Shown here: positions 38,953 through 48,064 of the stretch, piece by piece
How positions within the stretch are numbered: position 1 is the first letter of the stretch
How the letters are laid out: every line of letters begins with the position of its first letter
NCBI RefSeq assembly: GCF_025499465.1
Contig: NZ_JAIMCA010000003.1
Location: 620,001 to 684,000 of the forward strand
Direction: 5' to 3'
Length of the DNA stretch: 64,000 nt
Source of the DNA: Allobosea sp. BH3
Lineage (GTDB): Bacteria > Pseudomonadota > Alphaproteobacteria > Rhizobiales > Beijerinckiaceae
The notes under the pieces: generated by a model
Seen by the model: the letters and a program-made list of their open reading frames with translations, nothing else
Told to the model about the DNA's origin: nothing
Databases searched by the model: none
Program-made: the position numbers and the translations under genes

Positions 38953-40245
38953 TCAGGCGTCGGCCCGGTAACGCCTCATGACGAGCGAGGCGTTCGTGCC
39001 GCCGAAACCGAAGGAGTTCGACAGTGCGTAGTCGATCTCCCGCTTGCGCGGCTTGTGCGGCACGAGGTCGATATCGGTCTCGACGGAAGGGTTGTCGAGA
39101 TTGATCGTCGGCGGCGCCACCTGGTCGCGGATGGCGAGCACGGTGAAGATCGCCTCGATCGCACCCGCCGCGCCAAGCAGATGGCCCGTCGCCGACTTGG
39201 TCGAGGACATCGAGGGACGCTTCGGCGCATTGGCGAGCAGGCGCTCGACGGCACGCAGCTCGATCTCGTCGCCCAACGGCGTCGAGGTGCCATGGGCGTT
39301 GATGTAGTCGAGGTCCGAGGCCGTGATGCCGGCCCGGTCCAGCGCCGCCTGCATGCAGCGATAAGCGCCGTCGCCATCCTCGGAGGGCGAGGTGATGTGA
39401 TAGGCATCGCCCGACATGCCGTAGCCGACGACCTCGGCATAGATGCGCGCGCCGCGGGCGAGCGCGTGATCGAGCTCCTCCAGCACGACGACGCCGGCAC
39501 CCTCGCCCATCACGAAGCCATCGCGATCCTTGTCATAGGGGCGGGAAGCCTTCTCGGGCGTATCGTTGAAGCCGGTGGAAAGCGCCCGGCAGGCGCAGAA
39601 GCCCGCGATGCCGATGCGGTTGATGGCCGATTCCGTCCCGCCGGCGACCATGACCTCGGCATCGCCGAGCGCGATCATGCGGGAAGCGTCACCGATCGCA
39701 TGCGCGCCGGTCGAGCAGGCCGTGACCACGGCGTGGTTCGGGCCCTTCAATCCGTGCTCGATCGAGACATAGCCAGCGGCCAGATTGCTCAGGCGGCCGG
39801 GAATGAAGAAGGGCGAGAGGCGGCGCGGACCGCGCTCCTTGAGCAGGAGCGAGGCCTCGTAGATGCCGCCGAGGCCGCCGATGCCGGAGCCGATGGCGAC
39901 TCCGGTCCGGATCTGGTCCTCGTAGCTTTCAGGCTTCCAGCCGGAATCCTTCAGCGCCTGCGTGGCAGCAGCCATGGCGAAGACGATGAAGTCGTCGACC
40001 TTGCGCTGCTCCTTCGGCTCCATCCACGCGTCAGGATCGAACGTCCCGTCGCTGCCGTCACCCCGCGGGATGTTGCAGGCGATCTGCGCCGGCAGGTCGC
40101 TGGCGTCGAAGCTGGTGATGGGCCCGGCGCCGCTGGCGCCGGCGAGCAGGCGCTCCCAGGTCGGCTCGACGCCGCAGGCGAGCGGCGTCACCATGCCGAG
40201 GCCGGTGACGACGACGCGCCGCATCGGATAACTGCGAGAAGCCAT
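38953..40245 (-). CDS. fabF: beta-ketoacyl-ACP synthase II
   Basis: Condensing enzyme for fatty acid chain elongation. The 430-residue thiolase-fold protein has the catalytic triad Cys177 (VVTACSTGAH), His318 (INAHGTSTPLGD) and His355 (KSATGHLLGAAG). The C-terminal motif NSFGFGGTNASL is present. Length is slightly above 415 because of an N-terminal extension; an internal ATG at codon 8 is an alternative start. It is 35 bases downstream of acpP, the usual fabD-fabG-acpP-fabF-mltG order. Confidence 0.97.
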   Translation of the reverse strand: MASRSYPMRRVVVTGLGMVTPLACGVEPTWERLLAGASGAGPITSFDASDLPAQIACNIPRGDGSDGTFDPDAWMEPKEQRKVDDFIVFAMAAATQALKDSGWKPESYEDQIRTGVAIGSGIGGLGGIYEASLLLKERGPRRLSPFFIPGRLSNLAAGYVSIEHGLKGPNHAVVTACSTGAHAIGDASRMIALGDAEVMVAGGTESAINRIGIAGFCACRALSTGFNDTPEKASRPYDKDRDGFVMGEGAGVVVLEELDHALARGARIYAEVVGYGMSGDAYHITSPSEDGDGAYRCMQAALDRAGITASDLDYINAHGTSTPLGDEIELRAVERLLANAPKRPSMSSTKSATGHLLGAAGAIEAIFTVLAIRDQVAPPTINLDNPSVETDIDLVPHKPRKREIDYALSNSFGFGGTNASLVMRRYRADA

Positions 40246-40280
40246 TTTTCTTTCTGCGTCGATCAGCCGAGGGAGGCCGA

Positions 40281-40517
40281 TCAGGCGCTCTTCGACGACA
40301 GGAACTTCACGGCATCGCCGACGGTCACGATCGTCTCAGCCGCATCGTCCGGGATCTCGACGCCGAACTCTTCCTCGAAGGCCATCACGAGCTCGACGGT
40401 GTCGAGGCTGTCCGCGCCCAGGTCCTCAATGAAGTTGGCGCCCTCGACGACCTTCTCGGGCTCGACGCCGAGGTGCTCGACCACGATCTTCTTCACGCGC
40501 TCGGCGACATCGCTCAT
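40281..40517 (-). CDS. acpP: acyl carrier protein
   Basis: Carries growing acyl chains on 4'-phosphopantetheine. The 78-residue acidic protein has the attachment motif [10 protein letters not shown] with the modified serine at 37. All four helices of the family are evident. It sits between fabG and fabF and probably has a promoter in the 260-base fabG-acpP gap. Confidence 0.98.
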   Translation of the reverse strand: MSDVAERVKKIVVEHLGVEPEKVVEGANFIEDLGADSLDTVELVMAFEEEFGVEIPDDAAETIVTVGDAVKFLSSKSA

Positions 40518-40777
40518 GAGTCTATTCCTTGGAAACTGAAACGCATCGCAGGGACGCGACGCGCGTATGATGGACCTTCATCCCGAGCCGCTGCGCCATC
40601 GTGACGATGTCCGCGATCCGGAACGCTCGAAGCCTGCACAAACGCAACAACCGGGGTTTCGTCAAGCCCCCCGGCCTGCCTGATGGCAGCGCGACGGGGC
40701 TAGTTAACATATGCTTACGGGGCTGGCGAGAGCGCCCCGAACTTATCAAAAGCGATCCAGAAACGACGTTAATACGC
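40518..40777. promoter_or_regulatory. acpP upstream region
   Basis: This 260-base gap between fabG and acpP contains AT-richer stretches around 40700-40790. On the minus strand a TTGACG near 40655-40660 could be a -35 box, but its -10 partner (TTTGTG) is poor. No small gene or repeat was seen. Confidence 0.25.
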
Positions 40778-41515
40778 CTAAATCATTGCCATTCCGCCGT
40801 TAACGTGGAGCGTCTGGCCGGTGACGTAGCCTGCTTCCTCGCTGGCGAGAAAGGCGACGGCGGCGGCGACATCCGCACCGGCTCCCAGCCGGCCCATCGG
40901 CACATCCGCAAGGATGCCCTCGCGCTGCTTTTCGTTGAGCGCCTGGGTCATCGGCGACTCGATAAAGCCGGGGGCAACAATGTTGACGGTGATGTTGCGG
41001 CTCGCGACCTCGGCGGCCAGCGCTTTCGACATGCCAATCAGCCCCGCCTTTGCGGCGGCGTAGTTGCCCTGCCCGGGATTGCCGGTCGTGCCGACGACCG
41101 AACCGATGGCGACGATGCGGCCATAGCGCCGGCGCATCATCGACTTCACGGCCGCGCGTGAGAGGCGGAAGGCAGCCGTCAGATTGACCGCCAGCACATT
41201 GTCCCAATCCTCGTCCTTCAGGCGCAGGAACAGGTTGTCGCGCGTGATGCCGGCATTGTTGACCAGGATGTCGAGCCCGCCGAGCTTTTCCTCGGCCGCC
41301 GGCACCAGCGCCTCGACCGATTCCTTGTCGGAGAGGTTGCAAGGGGTCACCACGACGCGCTCGCCGAGCTCGGCGGCGAGCGCTTCCAGAGCCTCTGCGC
41401 GCGTGCCCGAAATGGCGACGCTCGCGCCCTGCGCATGCAGGGTCCTGGCGATGGCTCCGCCGAGGCCACCGGTCGCGCCGGTGACCAGGGCCTTGCGGCC
41501 GGTCAGATCAAACAT
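40778..41515 (-). CDS. fabG: 3-oxoacyl-ACP reductase FabG
   Basis: NADPH-dependent reduction of 3-ketoacyl-ACP. The 245-residue SDR has the cofactor motif TGATGGLGGAIA (about 12-23) and NNAG near residue 86. The catalytic Ser/Tyr/Lys are within IGSVVGTTGNPGQGNYAAAK (Tyr152, Lys156 by position). AGGGAG lies upstream of the ATG at 41513-41515. It follows fabD by 51 bases. Confidence 0.96.
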   Translation of the reverse strand: MFDLTGRKALVTGATGGLGGAIARTLHAQGASVAISGTRAEALEALAAELGERVVVTPCNLSDKESVEALVPAAEEKLGGLDILVNNAGITRDNLFLRLKDEDWDNVLAVNLTAAFRLSRAAVKSMMRRRYGRIVAIGSVVGTTGNPGQGNYAAAKAGLIGMSKALAAEVASRNITVNIVAPGFIESPMTQALNEKQREGILADVPMGRLGAGADVAAAVAFLASEEAGYVTGQTLHVNGGMAMI

Positions 41516-41566
41516 CTTCGCTCCCTTTCGGCATTCTGCCGTCATGGCCCGTTCCGGGCCTTGCAT

Positions 41567-42511
41567 TTACCCGTTTCGGGCCTTGTAGGCCGCGATGTCG
41601 TCAGCGGTGCCGATCGAGATCGGCGCCGCACCTGCAACAATGCGCTTCACCAGACCGGCGAGGACCTTGCCGCTGCCGGCCTCGACGAAATCCGTGACGC
41701 CGGCCGCGGCCATCGCCTGCACGCATTCGCGCCAGCGCACCGTGCCGGTGACCTGAGCGACGAGCGAATCCCGGATCGCATCCGGGTCGCTGAGCGGGGC
41801 CGCGCCGACATTGGCGACGACCGGCACCACGGGCGCATTCATCGAGACCCTGGCGAGGGCCTCGCGCATCGCCTCGGCCGCGGGCTGCATCAGCGCGCAA
41901 TGGAAGGGCGCGGAGACGGGCAGCAGCATGGCGCGCTTGACGCCGCGTTCGCCGGCGAGCGCAATGGCGCGCTCGATCGCGGCCTTGGCACCCGACAGCA
42001 CGACCTGGCCGCCGCCATTGTCGTTGGCCGCCTCGCAGACCTCGCCCTGCGCGGCAGCCGTCGCGATCTCGCGGGCCAGATCGAGCTCGGCGCCGAGAAG
42101 GGCCGCCATGGCGCCCTGGCCGGCCGGAACAGCCTTTTGCATCGCGTCGCCGCGGATGCGCAGCAGCCGGGCGGCGTCGGTGACGGAGAAAGTGCCGGCG
42201 GCGGCGAGCGCCGAATATTCGCCGAGCGAGTGACCGGCGACGAATGCGGCATCGCGCTTGAGATCAAGACCGGCCTCGCTCTCGAGAACGCGCACGACCG
42301 CGAGACTCACCGCCATCAGCGCCGGCTGCGCGTTCGCCGTCAGGGTCAGCTCTTCGGCCGGCCCTTCCCACATCAGCACGGAGAGCTTCTGCGAGAGCGC
42401 GGCATCGACCTCGTCGAACACCGCCCGGGCAACCGGGAAGGCTTCGGCCAGGCTCTTGCCCATGCCGACGGCCTGCGAACCCTGGCCAGGGAAGATGAAG
42501 GCTGTGGTCAT
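41567..42511 (-). CDS. fabD: malonyl-CoA:ACP transacylase
   Basis: Loads malonyl groups onto ACP. The 314-residue protein begins MTTAFIFPGQGSQAVGMG and has the nucleophile motif GHSLGEYSA (Ser95). The catalytic His lies in VSAPFHCALM, at about residue 203. The start at 42509-42511 is preferred over nine extra codons upstream. It is the first gene of the fabD-fabG-acpP-fabF run and likely carries the operon promoter. Confidence 0.96.
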   Translation of the reverse strand: MTTAFIFPGQGSQAVGMGKSLAEAFPVARAVFDEVDAALSQKLSVLMWEGPAEELTLTANAQPALMAVSLAVVRVLESEAGLDLKRDAAFVAGHSLGEYSALAAAGTFSVTDAARLLRIRGDAMQKAVPAGQGAMAALLGAELDLAREIATAAAQGEVCEAANDNGGGQVVLSGAKAAIERAIALAGERGVKRAMLLPVSAPFHCALMQPAAEAMREALARVSMNAPVVPVVANVGAAPLSDPDAIRDSLVAQVTGTVRWRECVQAMAAAGVTDFVEAGSGKVLAGLVKRIVAGAAPISIGTADDIAAYKARNG

Positions 42512-42761
42512 CTGCGGAACGCCCTGTCTTTTGGTCACTCTTTTTATATGACGCGGCTGTCACAACGGTTTGCCGCCCAAGTCAAGCGCCGCGCGGGAGT
42601 TATCCTGCATTAGGCAGCGAATACCAAGCATATCGCGGGTGCCCGCGGCCGGCTGACGGCCTGGTGCGCCTTGGGTCAGAGGCCCTCAACAACCGAGCCC
42701 GGGCGGATCGCGGCCTGCCCGCTCCTTGCGACCAGAGGGGACAGGCCGCCGTCAGGGGGCA

Positions 42762-43643
42762 CTATTTCAACGGCAAGAACAGATCCGCGACCGTCTCGTG
42801 CTCCGGCACCTCAGGGAAGAAGCTGAGCCGCTGACAATAGATCGGGAAATCGCGCGGCTCCTCGCCGCTGGCCGGAAGCCAGTCGCGATAGAGGTAGAGC
42901 GCGGCGGGCTCCAGGTTATGAGTATTGCCGACGACACGCAGCACCGCGCAGCGTCCGCCAGGGATCTCGCCGGCTTCGATCTGCTCGCCATTCGCCTCGA
43001 TCGGTTGGTCGGTCCCGACACAAAGGTCCACGCTATAATCGCCAGGCGAGGCCGGGCGCCGCTCGGAACGCCAGATATTGAAGGTCGGACTTGTCCTGGG
43101 GTGCAGGCCAGCGGCTCTGCGCCATGCTATGAATCGCTGGATGGTGACATTGAGCGTCGCCGGGTCGCCTCGATGCTCCATGATTGCCACCCTTGTGGCG
43201 GGGACATCGCGAATCGTGACGTCGTCAGCGCTAAAACTCTTCTGCATGAGCTTGCTCCTCGCGTTCTCGAGAGGCCCGAAGGCCGCAAGCCACGGCTCCC
43301 AGTCGGGAGATTTCCGGAACGATGAAGGCGATTGCCTGAACCGTTGCCGAAAGGCGCGGGCGAAGGCATCCGGCGCATCGTACCCGGCATGCATCGCTAT
43401 GTCCGTGATGCTTTTTTCGTCGATGTAGGCCAACTGGTGCGAAGCGCGCTTCATGCGGGCAAGCTGGACATAACGATGCGCGGACAAACCGAAAGTCGCC
43501 GTGAACTGCCGGTGGAAATGAAACTTCGAGAAGGCCGCGACGGCGCTCACCGTTTCCAGGTCGAGATCGTGGTCGAGATGCTGGTTGATATAGTCCAGCG
43601 CCCGTCGCATCCGAGCCTGATAGTTCTGAAGCGCCGCCTTCAT
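42762..43643 (-). CDS. AraC-family transcriptional regulator with GyrI-like effector domain
   Basis: The 293-residue product joins an N-terminal AraC DNA-binding domain (about 10-110) to a C-terminal GyrI-like small-molecule binding domain (about 135-293). The DNA-binding part has two helix-turn-helix motifs: ETVSAVAAFSKFHFHRQF and ITDIAMHAGYDAPDAFARAF. The same architecture occurs in Rob-like and SoxS-related regulators of drug or oxidative responses. Ligand and targets are unknown. It stands alone between fabD and rpsF. Confidence 0.9.
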   Translation of the reverse strand: MKAALQNYQARMRRALDYINQHLDHDLDLETVSAVAAFSKFHFHRQFTATFGLSAHRYVQLARMKRASHQLAYIDEKSITDIAMHAGYDAPDAFARAFRQRFRQSPSSFRKSPDWEPWLAAFGPLENARSKLMQKSFSADDVTIRDVPATRVAIMEHRGDPATLNVTIQRFIAWRRAAGLHPRTSPTFNIWRSERRPASPGDYSVDLCVGTDQPIEANGEQIEAGEIPGGRCAVLRVVGNTHNLEPAALYLYRDWLPASGEEPRDFPIYCQRLSFFPEVPEHETVADLFLPLK

Positions 43644-44019
43644 CGTCCCTCCTCCGTGGCGGCACCAGCTAAACGCACGCAGGCCTGAGCGCTCGACCGA
43701 TCTTGCGCTTCTGCCGTGGATCGCGGAATCTCGCCAAGGGACGTCCGATTTATGGATGAACGGCGGCCTGCCGGAATGATGCGCCGCGCAAGCTCCTCAG
43801 CCGAGATTCCGGTTGCTATCAAGCCTCGAACCCTGTAACGACCGCCTCCTGCTTGTTCGGCCGGAGGCTGAACGGATGGCGCATGTCCGCTTGGATTTGC
43901 GCAGGTTCCCTGGAACCGGCATCCCGTGTCTCCGCCTTCGATGAAATCCTGTCGGGCCTTATCCAGGGCTCGGAGGGCTCCGCGCCGGGCGAAGCAGGGT
44001 AAAACAAGGAAGGCCAATC
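43644..44019. other. divergent intergenic region, AraC regulator / rpsF
   Basis: A 376-base gap without a supported gene. A ribosome site AAGGAAGG lies just before the rpsF ATG. I see no clear -35/-10 pair or stable leader structure; the S6 operon promoter is presumably here. Confidence 0.35.
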
Positions 44020-44457
44020 ATGGCATTGTACGAGCATGTGCTGCTCGCGCGGCAGGATGTCAGCGCGCAGCAGGTCGAAGCTCTTGTCGAGCAGTTCAAG
44101 GGCGTGATCGAAGCGAATGGCGGCGCCATCCGCAAGGTCGAGTACTGGGGCGTCAAGTCCCTCGGCTACCGCATCCGGAAGAACCGCAAGGCGCACTACA
44201 CGCTGCTGAACATCGAGGCTCCCTCCGCCGCCGTGCTGGAGATGGAGCGCCAGATGCGCATCAACGAGGACATCCTGCGCTTCCTGACCGTCAAGGTCGA
44301 GGAGCTGGAGGAAGCCCCCTCGGCGATGCTCCAGAAGCGTGACCGCGACGACCGTCCGGAGCGTGGCGGCGACCGTTTCGACCGCGGCCCGCGCCGCGAT
44401 CGTCCGCGCCGCGAAGACGAGCCGGCGACCACCGAAACCGCCGAAGCGGAGGCCTGA
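44020..44457 (+). CDS. rpsF: 30S ribosomal protein S6
   Basis: Primary component of the 30S platform, pairing with S18. Residues 1-100 are canonical S6 ([50 protein letters not shown]). The tail after about residue 105 is unstructured and rich in Arg, Asp and Gly ([20 protein letters not shown]), then acidic. Such a tail is common in Rhizobiales S6. It is followed by rpsR at three bases. Confidence 0.97.
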   Translation: MALYEHVLLARQDVSAQQVEALVEQFKGVIEANGGAIRKVEYWGVKSLGYRIRKNRKAHYTLLNIEAPSAAVLEMERQMRINEDILRFLTVKVEELEEAPSAMLQKRDRDDRPERGGDRFDRGPRRDRPRREDEPATTETAEAEA

Positions 44458-44460
44458 TCC

Positions 44461-44706
44461 ATGTCGACTGCATCCGCTGGCGCCCGTCGCCCCTTCTTCC
44501 GCCGCCGCAAGTCCTGCCCCTTCTCGGGCGAAGGCGCTCCGAAGATCGACTACAAGGACGTGCGTCTGCTCTCGCGCTACATCTCCGAGCGCGGCAAGAT
44601 CGTTCCGTCCCGCATCACGGCGGTCTCCGCCAAGAAGCAGCGCGAGCTCGCCCAGGCGATCAAGCGCGCCCGCTTCCTCGGCCTGCTGCCCTACGTCATC
44701 CGCTGA
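44461..44706 (+). CDS. rpsR: 30S ribosomal protein S18
   Basis: Binds 16S rRNA with S6. The 81-residue basic protein has the family core [29 protein letters not shown] and the C-terminal [12 protein letters not shown]. It starts three bases after rpsF stop, so translation is coupled. Confidence 0.97.
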   Translation: MSTASAGARRPFFRRRKSCPFSGEGAPKIDYKDVRLLSRYISERGKIVPSRITAVSAKKQRELAQAIKRARFLGLLPYVIR

Positions 44707-44722
44707 GCGGGTGAGTCTTTTT

Positions 44723-44746
44723 CCGGAGGTGCCCAGGCACCTCCGG
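44723..44746 (+). terminator. perfect hairpin downstream of rpsR, attenuator candidate
   Basis: An 11-bp inverted repeat CCGGAGGTGCC/GGCACCTCCGG lies 17 bases after the rpsR stop. Only a weak CTTCGTTT tail follows, so it may partly terminate or stabilise the rpsF-rpsR message ahead of the membrane protein gene. The arm GGAGGTG could also sequester ribosome-site-like sequence. Confidence 0.5.
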
Positions 44747-44857
44747 CTTCGTTTCCAAGTTAGAACCATTAGTCGCCCGGCGGTGAGACTCCCCCGGGTT
44801 CGTTGAGGCAAAGAGCCTCTCACCCTGCCAGCGAGCAGCGGGACAGCAGGACGGACC

Positions 44858-45805
44858 ATGATTCCGATTGTCGGCATCGGCGCGGGCCTCGTTTCGGCCC
44901 TGCTCTTCGCAGTGGTGATCACCGGATCGCCGCTCGCCGCGTTGCTGTATTCGGCTGCCCCCCTCCCGATCTTCATCGCCGCGCTGGGCTGGAACCACCG
45001 TTCCGGCCTCCTGGCCACGGCTGCCGGCGCCCTCGCCATTGCCGTCGCGCTCTCGCCCTCCGGCGGCATCGCCTTCGCGCTGATCATCGGCCTGCCCGCC
45101 TGGTGGATCGCCTACCTCGCCTTGCTGGCCCGCGGCGACGATCAAGGCGGAGCGGAATGGTATCCCCTCGGCAACCTGCTGCTCTGGATCGCCGCCACCG
45201 CCGCCCTCGCCACCATCGGCAGCGCGCTGGTGATGACCACCGACTACGACGCCTATCGCATGGTGATCTCGCGGATGATCGAGAACCTGCTGAACGAGAT
45301 GGTGCGCGGCCGGCTGGTCACGCTGCCCGCAGATGTCGACATCAAGGAGCTGGCGCAGAACCTCGCCCCGGCGGTGCCGCTGGGCATCGGCGCCTCCTTC
45401 GTCACCACCATCACGGCCAATCTCTGGCTCGCCGCCCGCGCCGTGAAGCTCTCCGACCGGCTGCCCCGGCCCTGGCCGTTCATCCCTTCGACGGCGCTGC
45501 CGCGCCGCGCGCTGCTGCTGCTCGTCGGCGCGGCCGTGGTTTCCGCGGTCGGCGGCTTCGTCGGCATCGCCGCGATGGCTTTCGTCGGCGCGCTGCTCGC
45601 CGCCTTCATGTTCAGCGGGCTCTGCCTGCTGCACGACATCTCGCGCGGTCGCCCCTGGCGGCTGCCGATGCTGATCTCGGTCTATGTCTCGCTCGTCGTG
45701 ATGCAGGCCGTGCTGACGCCGCTGCTCGCGGTCGCCGGCCTGGTCGACACAGCCTTCGGCCTGCGCAGGCGGGCCGCGCTGCCGCCTCCGCCTACGCATT
45801 CCTGA
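44858..45805 (+). CDS. DUF2232 family membrane protein
   Basis: The 315-residue polytopic membrane protein has about eight hydrophobic helices (IVGIGAGLVSALLFAVVI, FIAALGW, GIGASFVTTITANLWLAAR). It matches the YybS-like DUF2232 proteins that lie between rpsR and rplI in many Rhizobiales. No catalytic motif is visible. Function is unknown; the fixed placement in a ribosomal operon suggests co-expression only. Confidence 0.85.
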   Translation: MIPIVGIGAGLVSALLFAVVITGSPLAALLYSAAPLPIFIAALGWNHRSGLLATAAGALAIAVALSPSGGIAFALIIGLPAWWIAYLALLARGDDQGGAEWYPLGNLLLWIAATAALATIGSALVMTTDYDAYRMVISRMIENLLNEMVRGRLVTLPADVDIKELAQNLAPAVPLGIGASFVTTITANLWLAARAVKLSDRLPRPWPFIPSTALPRRALLLLVGAAVVSAVGGFVGIAAMAFVGALLAAFMFSGLCLLHDISRGRPWRLPMLISVYVSLVVMQAVLTPLLAVAGLVDTAFGLRRRAALPPPPTHS

Positions 45806-45857
45806 ACTCCGAATACCTGCCTGAAATCCGAATACCCGAACCTCAAGGAGAAGAACC

Positions 45858-46421
45858 ATGGAAGTCATCCTGCTCGAACGCGTCGCCAAGCTCGGCCAGA
45901 TGGGCGAGATCGTTAAGGTGCGTGACGGCTTCGGCCGCAACTACCTGCTCGCCCGCGGCAAGGCGCTGCGCGCCACCGAGGAGAACAAGAAGCGCTTCGA
46001 GAGCCAGAAGCTCGAGCTCGAGACCCGCAACCTCGAGCTGAAGTCCGAGGCCGATGCGGTCGCCGAGCGCCTCGACGGCCAGAGCGTCGTGATCCTGCGC
46101 CAGTCGGGTGAGTCGGGCGTGCTCTATGGCTCGGTCTCGACCCGCGACATCGCCGAGGCTCTCGTCGCCGACGGCTTCAAGGTCGCCCGCAGCCAGGTGA
46201 CGCTGAACACCCCGATCAAGACGCTCGGCCTGCACACCGTCCCGGTCGTGCTGCATCCGGAAGTCTCGGTCACGGTCACCGTCAACATCGCGCGTTCGGC
46301 CGAGGAGGCCCAGCGCCAGGCCGCCGGCGAGAACGTCACGGCCCGCGAGGAGTTCGATCTCGACGATCTCGGCCTCGAGGTTGGCGCGGCGCTGGCCGAG
46401 GCCGGCGACGTCGAGCTCTGA
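45858..46421 (+). CDS. rplI: 50S ribosomal protein L9
   Basis: The 187-residue protein has the N-terminal rRNA-binding domain [20 protein letters not shown]...[13 protein letters not shown], the long linker helix and the C-terminal domain with [15 protein letters not shown]. It is longer than E. coli L9 (149) through an acidic C-terminal tail ([13 protein letters not shown]), as in other alphaproteobacteria. AAGGAGAAG precedes the start. A strong terminator follows. Confidence 0.97.
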   Translation: MEVILLERVAKLGQMGEIVKVRDGFGRNYLLARGKALRATEENKKRFESQKLELETRNLELKSEADAVAERLDGQSVVILRQSGESGVLYGSVSTRDIAEALVADGFKVARSQVTLNTPIKTLGLHTVPVVLHPEVSVTVTVNIARSAEEAQRQAAGENVTAREEFDLDDLGLEVGAALAEAGDVEL

Positions 46422-46447
46422 GCCTAACCGCTCTCAAAACGAGTCAA

Positions 46448-46476
46448 GGGCGCCGTGGCAACACGGCGCCCTTTTT
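46448..46476 (+). terminator. rho-independent terminator of the rpsF-rplI operon
   Basis: A perfect 10-bp stem GGGCGCCGTG/CACGGCGCCC with a GCAA tetraloop and a T5 tail lies 27 bases after the rplI stop. Confidence 0.9.
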
Positions 46477-46520
46477 CGTCCGCGTTGTGGACATCGGGAA
46501 CAGCCGGCGCTAATTGAGTT

Positions 46521-46535
46521 GTTCTTTAAATGTTC
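46521..46535. promoter_or_regulatory. LexA-type box upstream of dnaB
   Basis: GTTC (46521-46524) and GTTC (46532-46535) are separated by seven bases (TTTAAAT). The box ends 38 bases before the dnaB ATG and after the rplI terminator. This is the alphaproteobacterial LexA consensus. Flanking -35/-10 elements are not clear, so it is a candidate operator only. Confidence 0.45.
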
Positions 46536-46573
46536 CCGTTTCTCCGCCACGCGATTCTACCTTAACGAAGGTC

Positions 46574-48064
46574 ATGTCCACAGCTACAGCTCTCGTCGCC
46601 CGCCTCGACAACCGCGAGGCCGAGTTCCGCGTCCAGCCTCACAACATCGAGGCTGAGCAGGCGCTGCTGGGCGCGATGCTGGTCAACAACGACGCCTTCT
46701 ATCGCGTCTCCGACTTCCTGCTGCCGGACCATTTCTTCGAGCCGATCCATCAGCGCGTTTTCGAGCTGACGAGCAGCCTGATCCGGGCCGGCAAGATCGC
46801 GACACCGATCACGCTCAAGACTTTCGTCAACGATCTCGACCTCGGCGATATCACGCCGAGCCAGTATCTCGCGCGGCTGGCCGCCGAGGCGACGACCGTC
46901 ATCAATGCCGGCGACTACGGCCGCACCATCTACGATCTCGCCGTGCGCCGCCAACTCATCGGCGTCGGCGAGGACCTCGTGAACGTCGCCTATGACGCCC
47001 CCGTCGAGATGGCGCCGCGCGAGCAGATCGAGGAGGCCGAGCGCAAGCTCTACGAGCTCGCCGAAAAAGGCCGGTACGAGGGCGGCTTCCAGAAGTTCGA
47101 CGGGGCGCTCCGGCTCGCCATCGATATGGCGGCGAGCGCCTATCAGCGCGCCGGCGGCCTTTCCGGCATCTCGACCGGCCTGCGCGACGTCGACCAGCGC
47201 ATGGGCGGCCTGCAGCGATCGGACCTGCTGGTGCTCGCCGGCCGCCCCGCCATGGGCAAGACCTCGCTCGCAACCAACATCGCCTTCAACATCGCAAAGG
47301 CCTGGCGCGGCGAGCGGCAGGAGGACGGCTCGATCAAGAGCGTCGATGGCGGCATCGTCGGCTTCTTCTCGCTGGAAATGTCGGCCGACCAGCTCGCGAC
47401 GCGTATCGTCGCAGAGCAGTCCAGCATTTCCTCCTACAAGATCAGGCAGGGCCGCATCACCGAGGGCGACTTCGCCCGGCTGACAGACGTCGCGGCGCAG
47501 ATCGAGAAGCTGCCGCTCTACATCGACCAGACCGGCGGCATCTCGATCGCCCAGCTGATGGCGCGCGCCCGGCGCCTCAAGCGCCAGAAGGGGCTCGACG
47601 TCCTGTTCATCGACTATCTCCAGCTCCTCTCCGGTTCGGCCAAGAGCGCCGGGCAGAACCGCGTGCAGGAGCTGACCGAGATCACCACCAGCCTGAAGGC
47701 GCTGGCGAAGGAACTCAACGTCCCGATCATCGCGCTTTCCCAGCTCTCGCGCCAGGTCGAGAACCGCGACGACAAGCGCCCACAGCTCTCCGACCTGCGC
47801 GAATCCGGCTCGATCGAGCAGGACGCCGACGTGGTGATGTTCGTCTACCGCGAAGAGTATTATCTCAAGGGCAAGGAGCCGCGCCCCGGCACCGAAGAGC
47901 ACAACAAGTGGCAGATCGAGATGGAGGCCATGCACGGCGTCGCCGAGCTGATCATCGGCAAGCAGCGCCATGGCCCGACCGGAGCCGTCGCCCTGCAGTT
48001 CGACGCCGATGTGACGCGCTTCTCCGACCGCGCCGACGAACTTCGTCTTCCGGACCGTGAATGA
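46574..48064 (+). CDS. dnaB: replicative DNA helicase DnaB
   Basis: Hexameric 5'-3' helicase of the replisome, 496 residues. The N-terminal helical domain (about 17-120, VQPHNIEAEQALLGAMLVNN) precedes the RecA-like motor. The motor has Walker A AGRPAMGKTS, Walker B DVLFIDYLQLL, and RQVENRDDKRPQLSDLRESG. The ATG at 46574 has GAAGG just upstream; 20 extra upstream codons would overlap the LexA-type box and are not conserved. The stop overlaps alr. Confidence 0.97.
   Translation: MSTATALVARLDNREAEFRVQPHNIEAEQALLGAMLVNNDAFYRVSDFLLPDHFFEPIHQRVFELTSSLIRAGKIATPITLKTFVNDLDLGDITPSQYLARLAAEATTVINAGDYGRTIYDLAVRRQLIGVGEDLVNVAYDAPVEMAPREQIEEAERKLYELAEKGRYEGGFQKFDGALRLAIDMAASAYQRAGGLSGISTGLRDVDQRMGGLQRSDLLVLAGRPAMGKTSLATNIAFNIAKAWRGERQEDGSIKSVDGGIVGFFSLEMSADQLATRIVAEQSSISSYKIRQGRITEGDFARLTDVAAQIEKLPLYIDQTGGISIAQLMARARRLKRQKGLDVLFIDYLQLLSGSAKSAGQNRVQELTEITTSLKALAKELNVPIIALSQLSRQVENRDDKRPQLSDLRESGSIEQDADVVMFVYREEYYLKGKEPRPGTEEHNKWQIEMEAMHGVAELIIGKQRHGPTGAVALQFDADVTRFSDRADELRLPDRE

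Noticed and set aside
43819-45087. A 422-codon minus-strand frame opposite rpsF, rpsR and DUF2232
   Set aside because: It covers three real genes in antisense and has no coherent domain.
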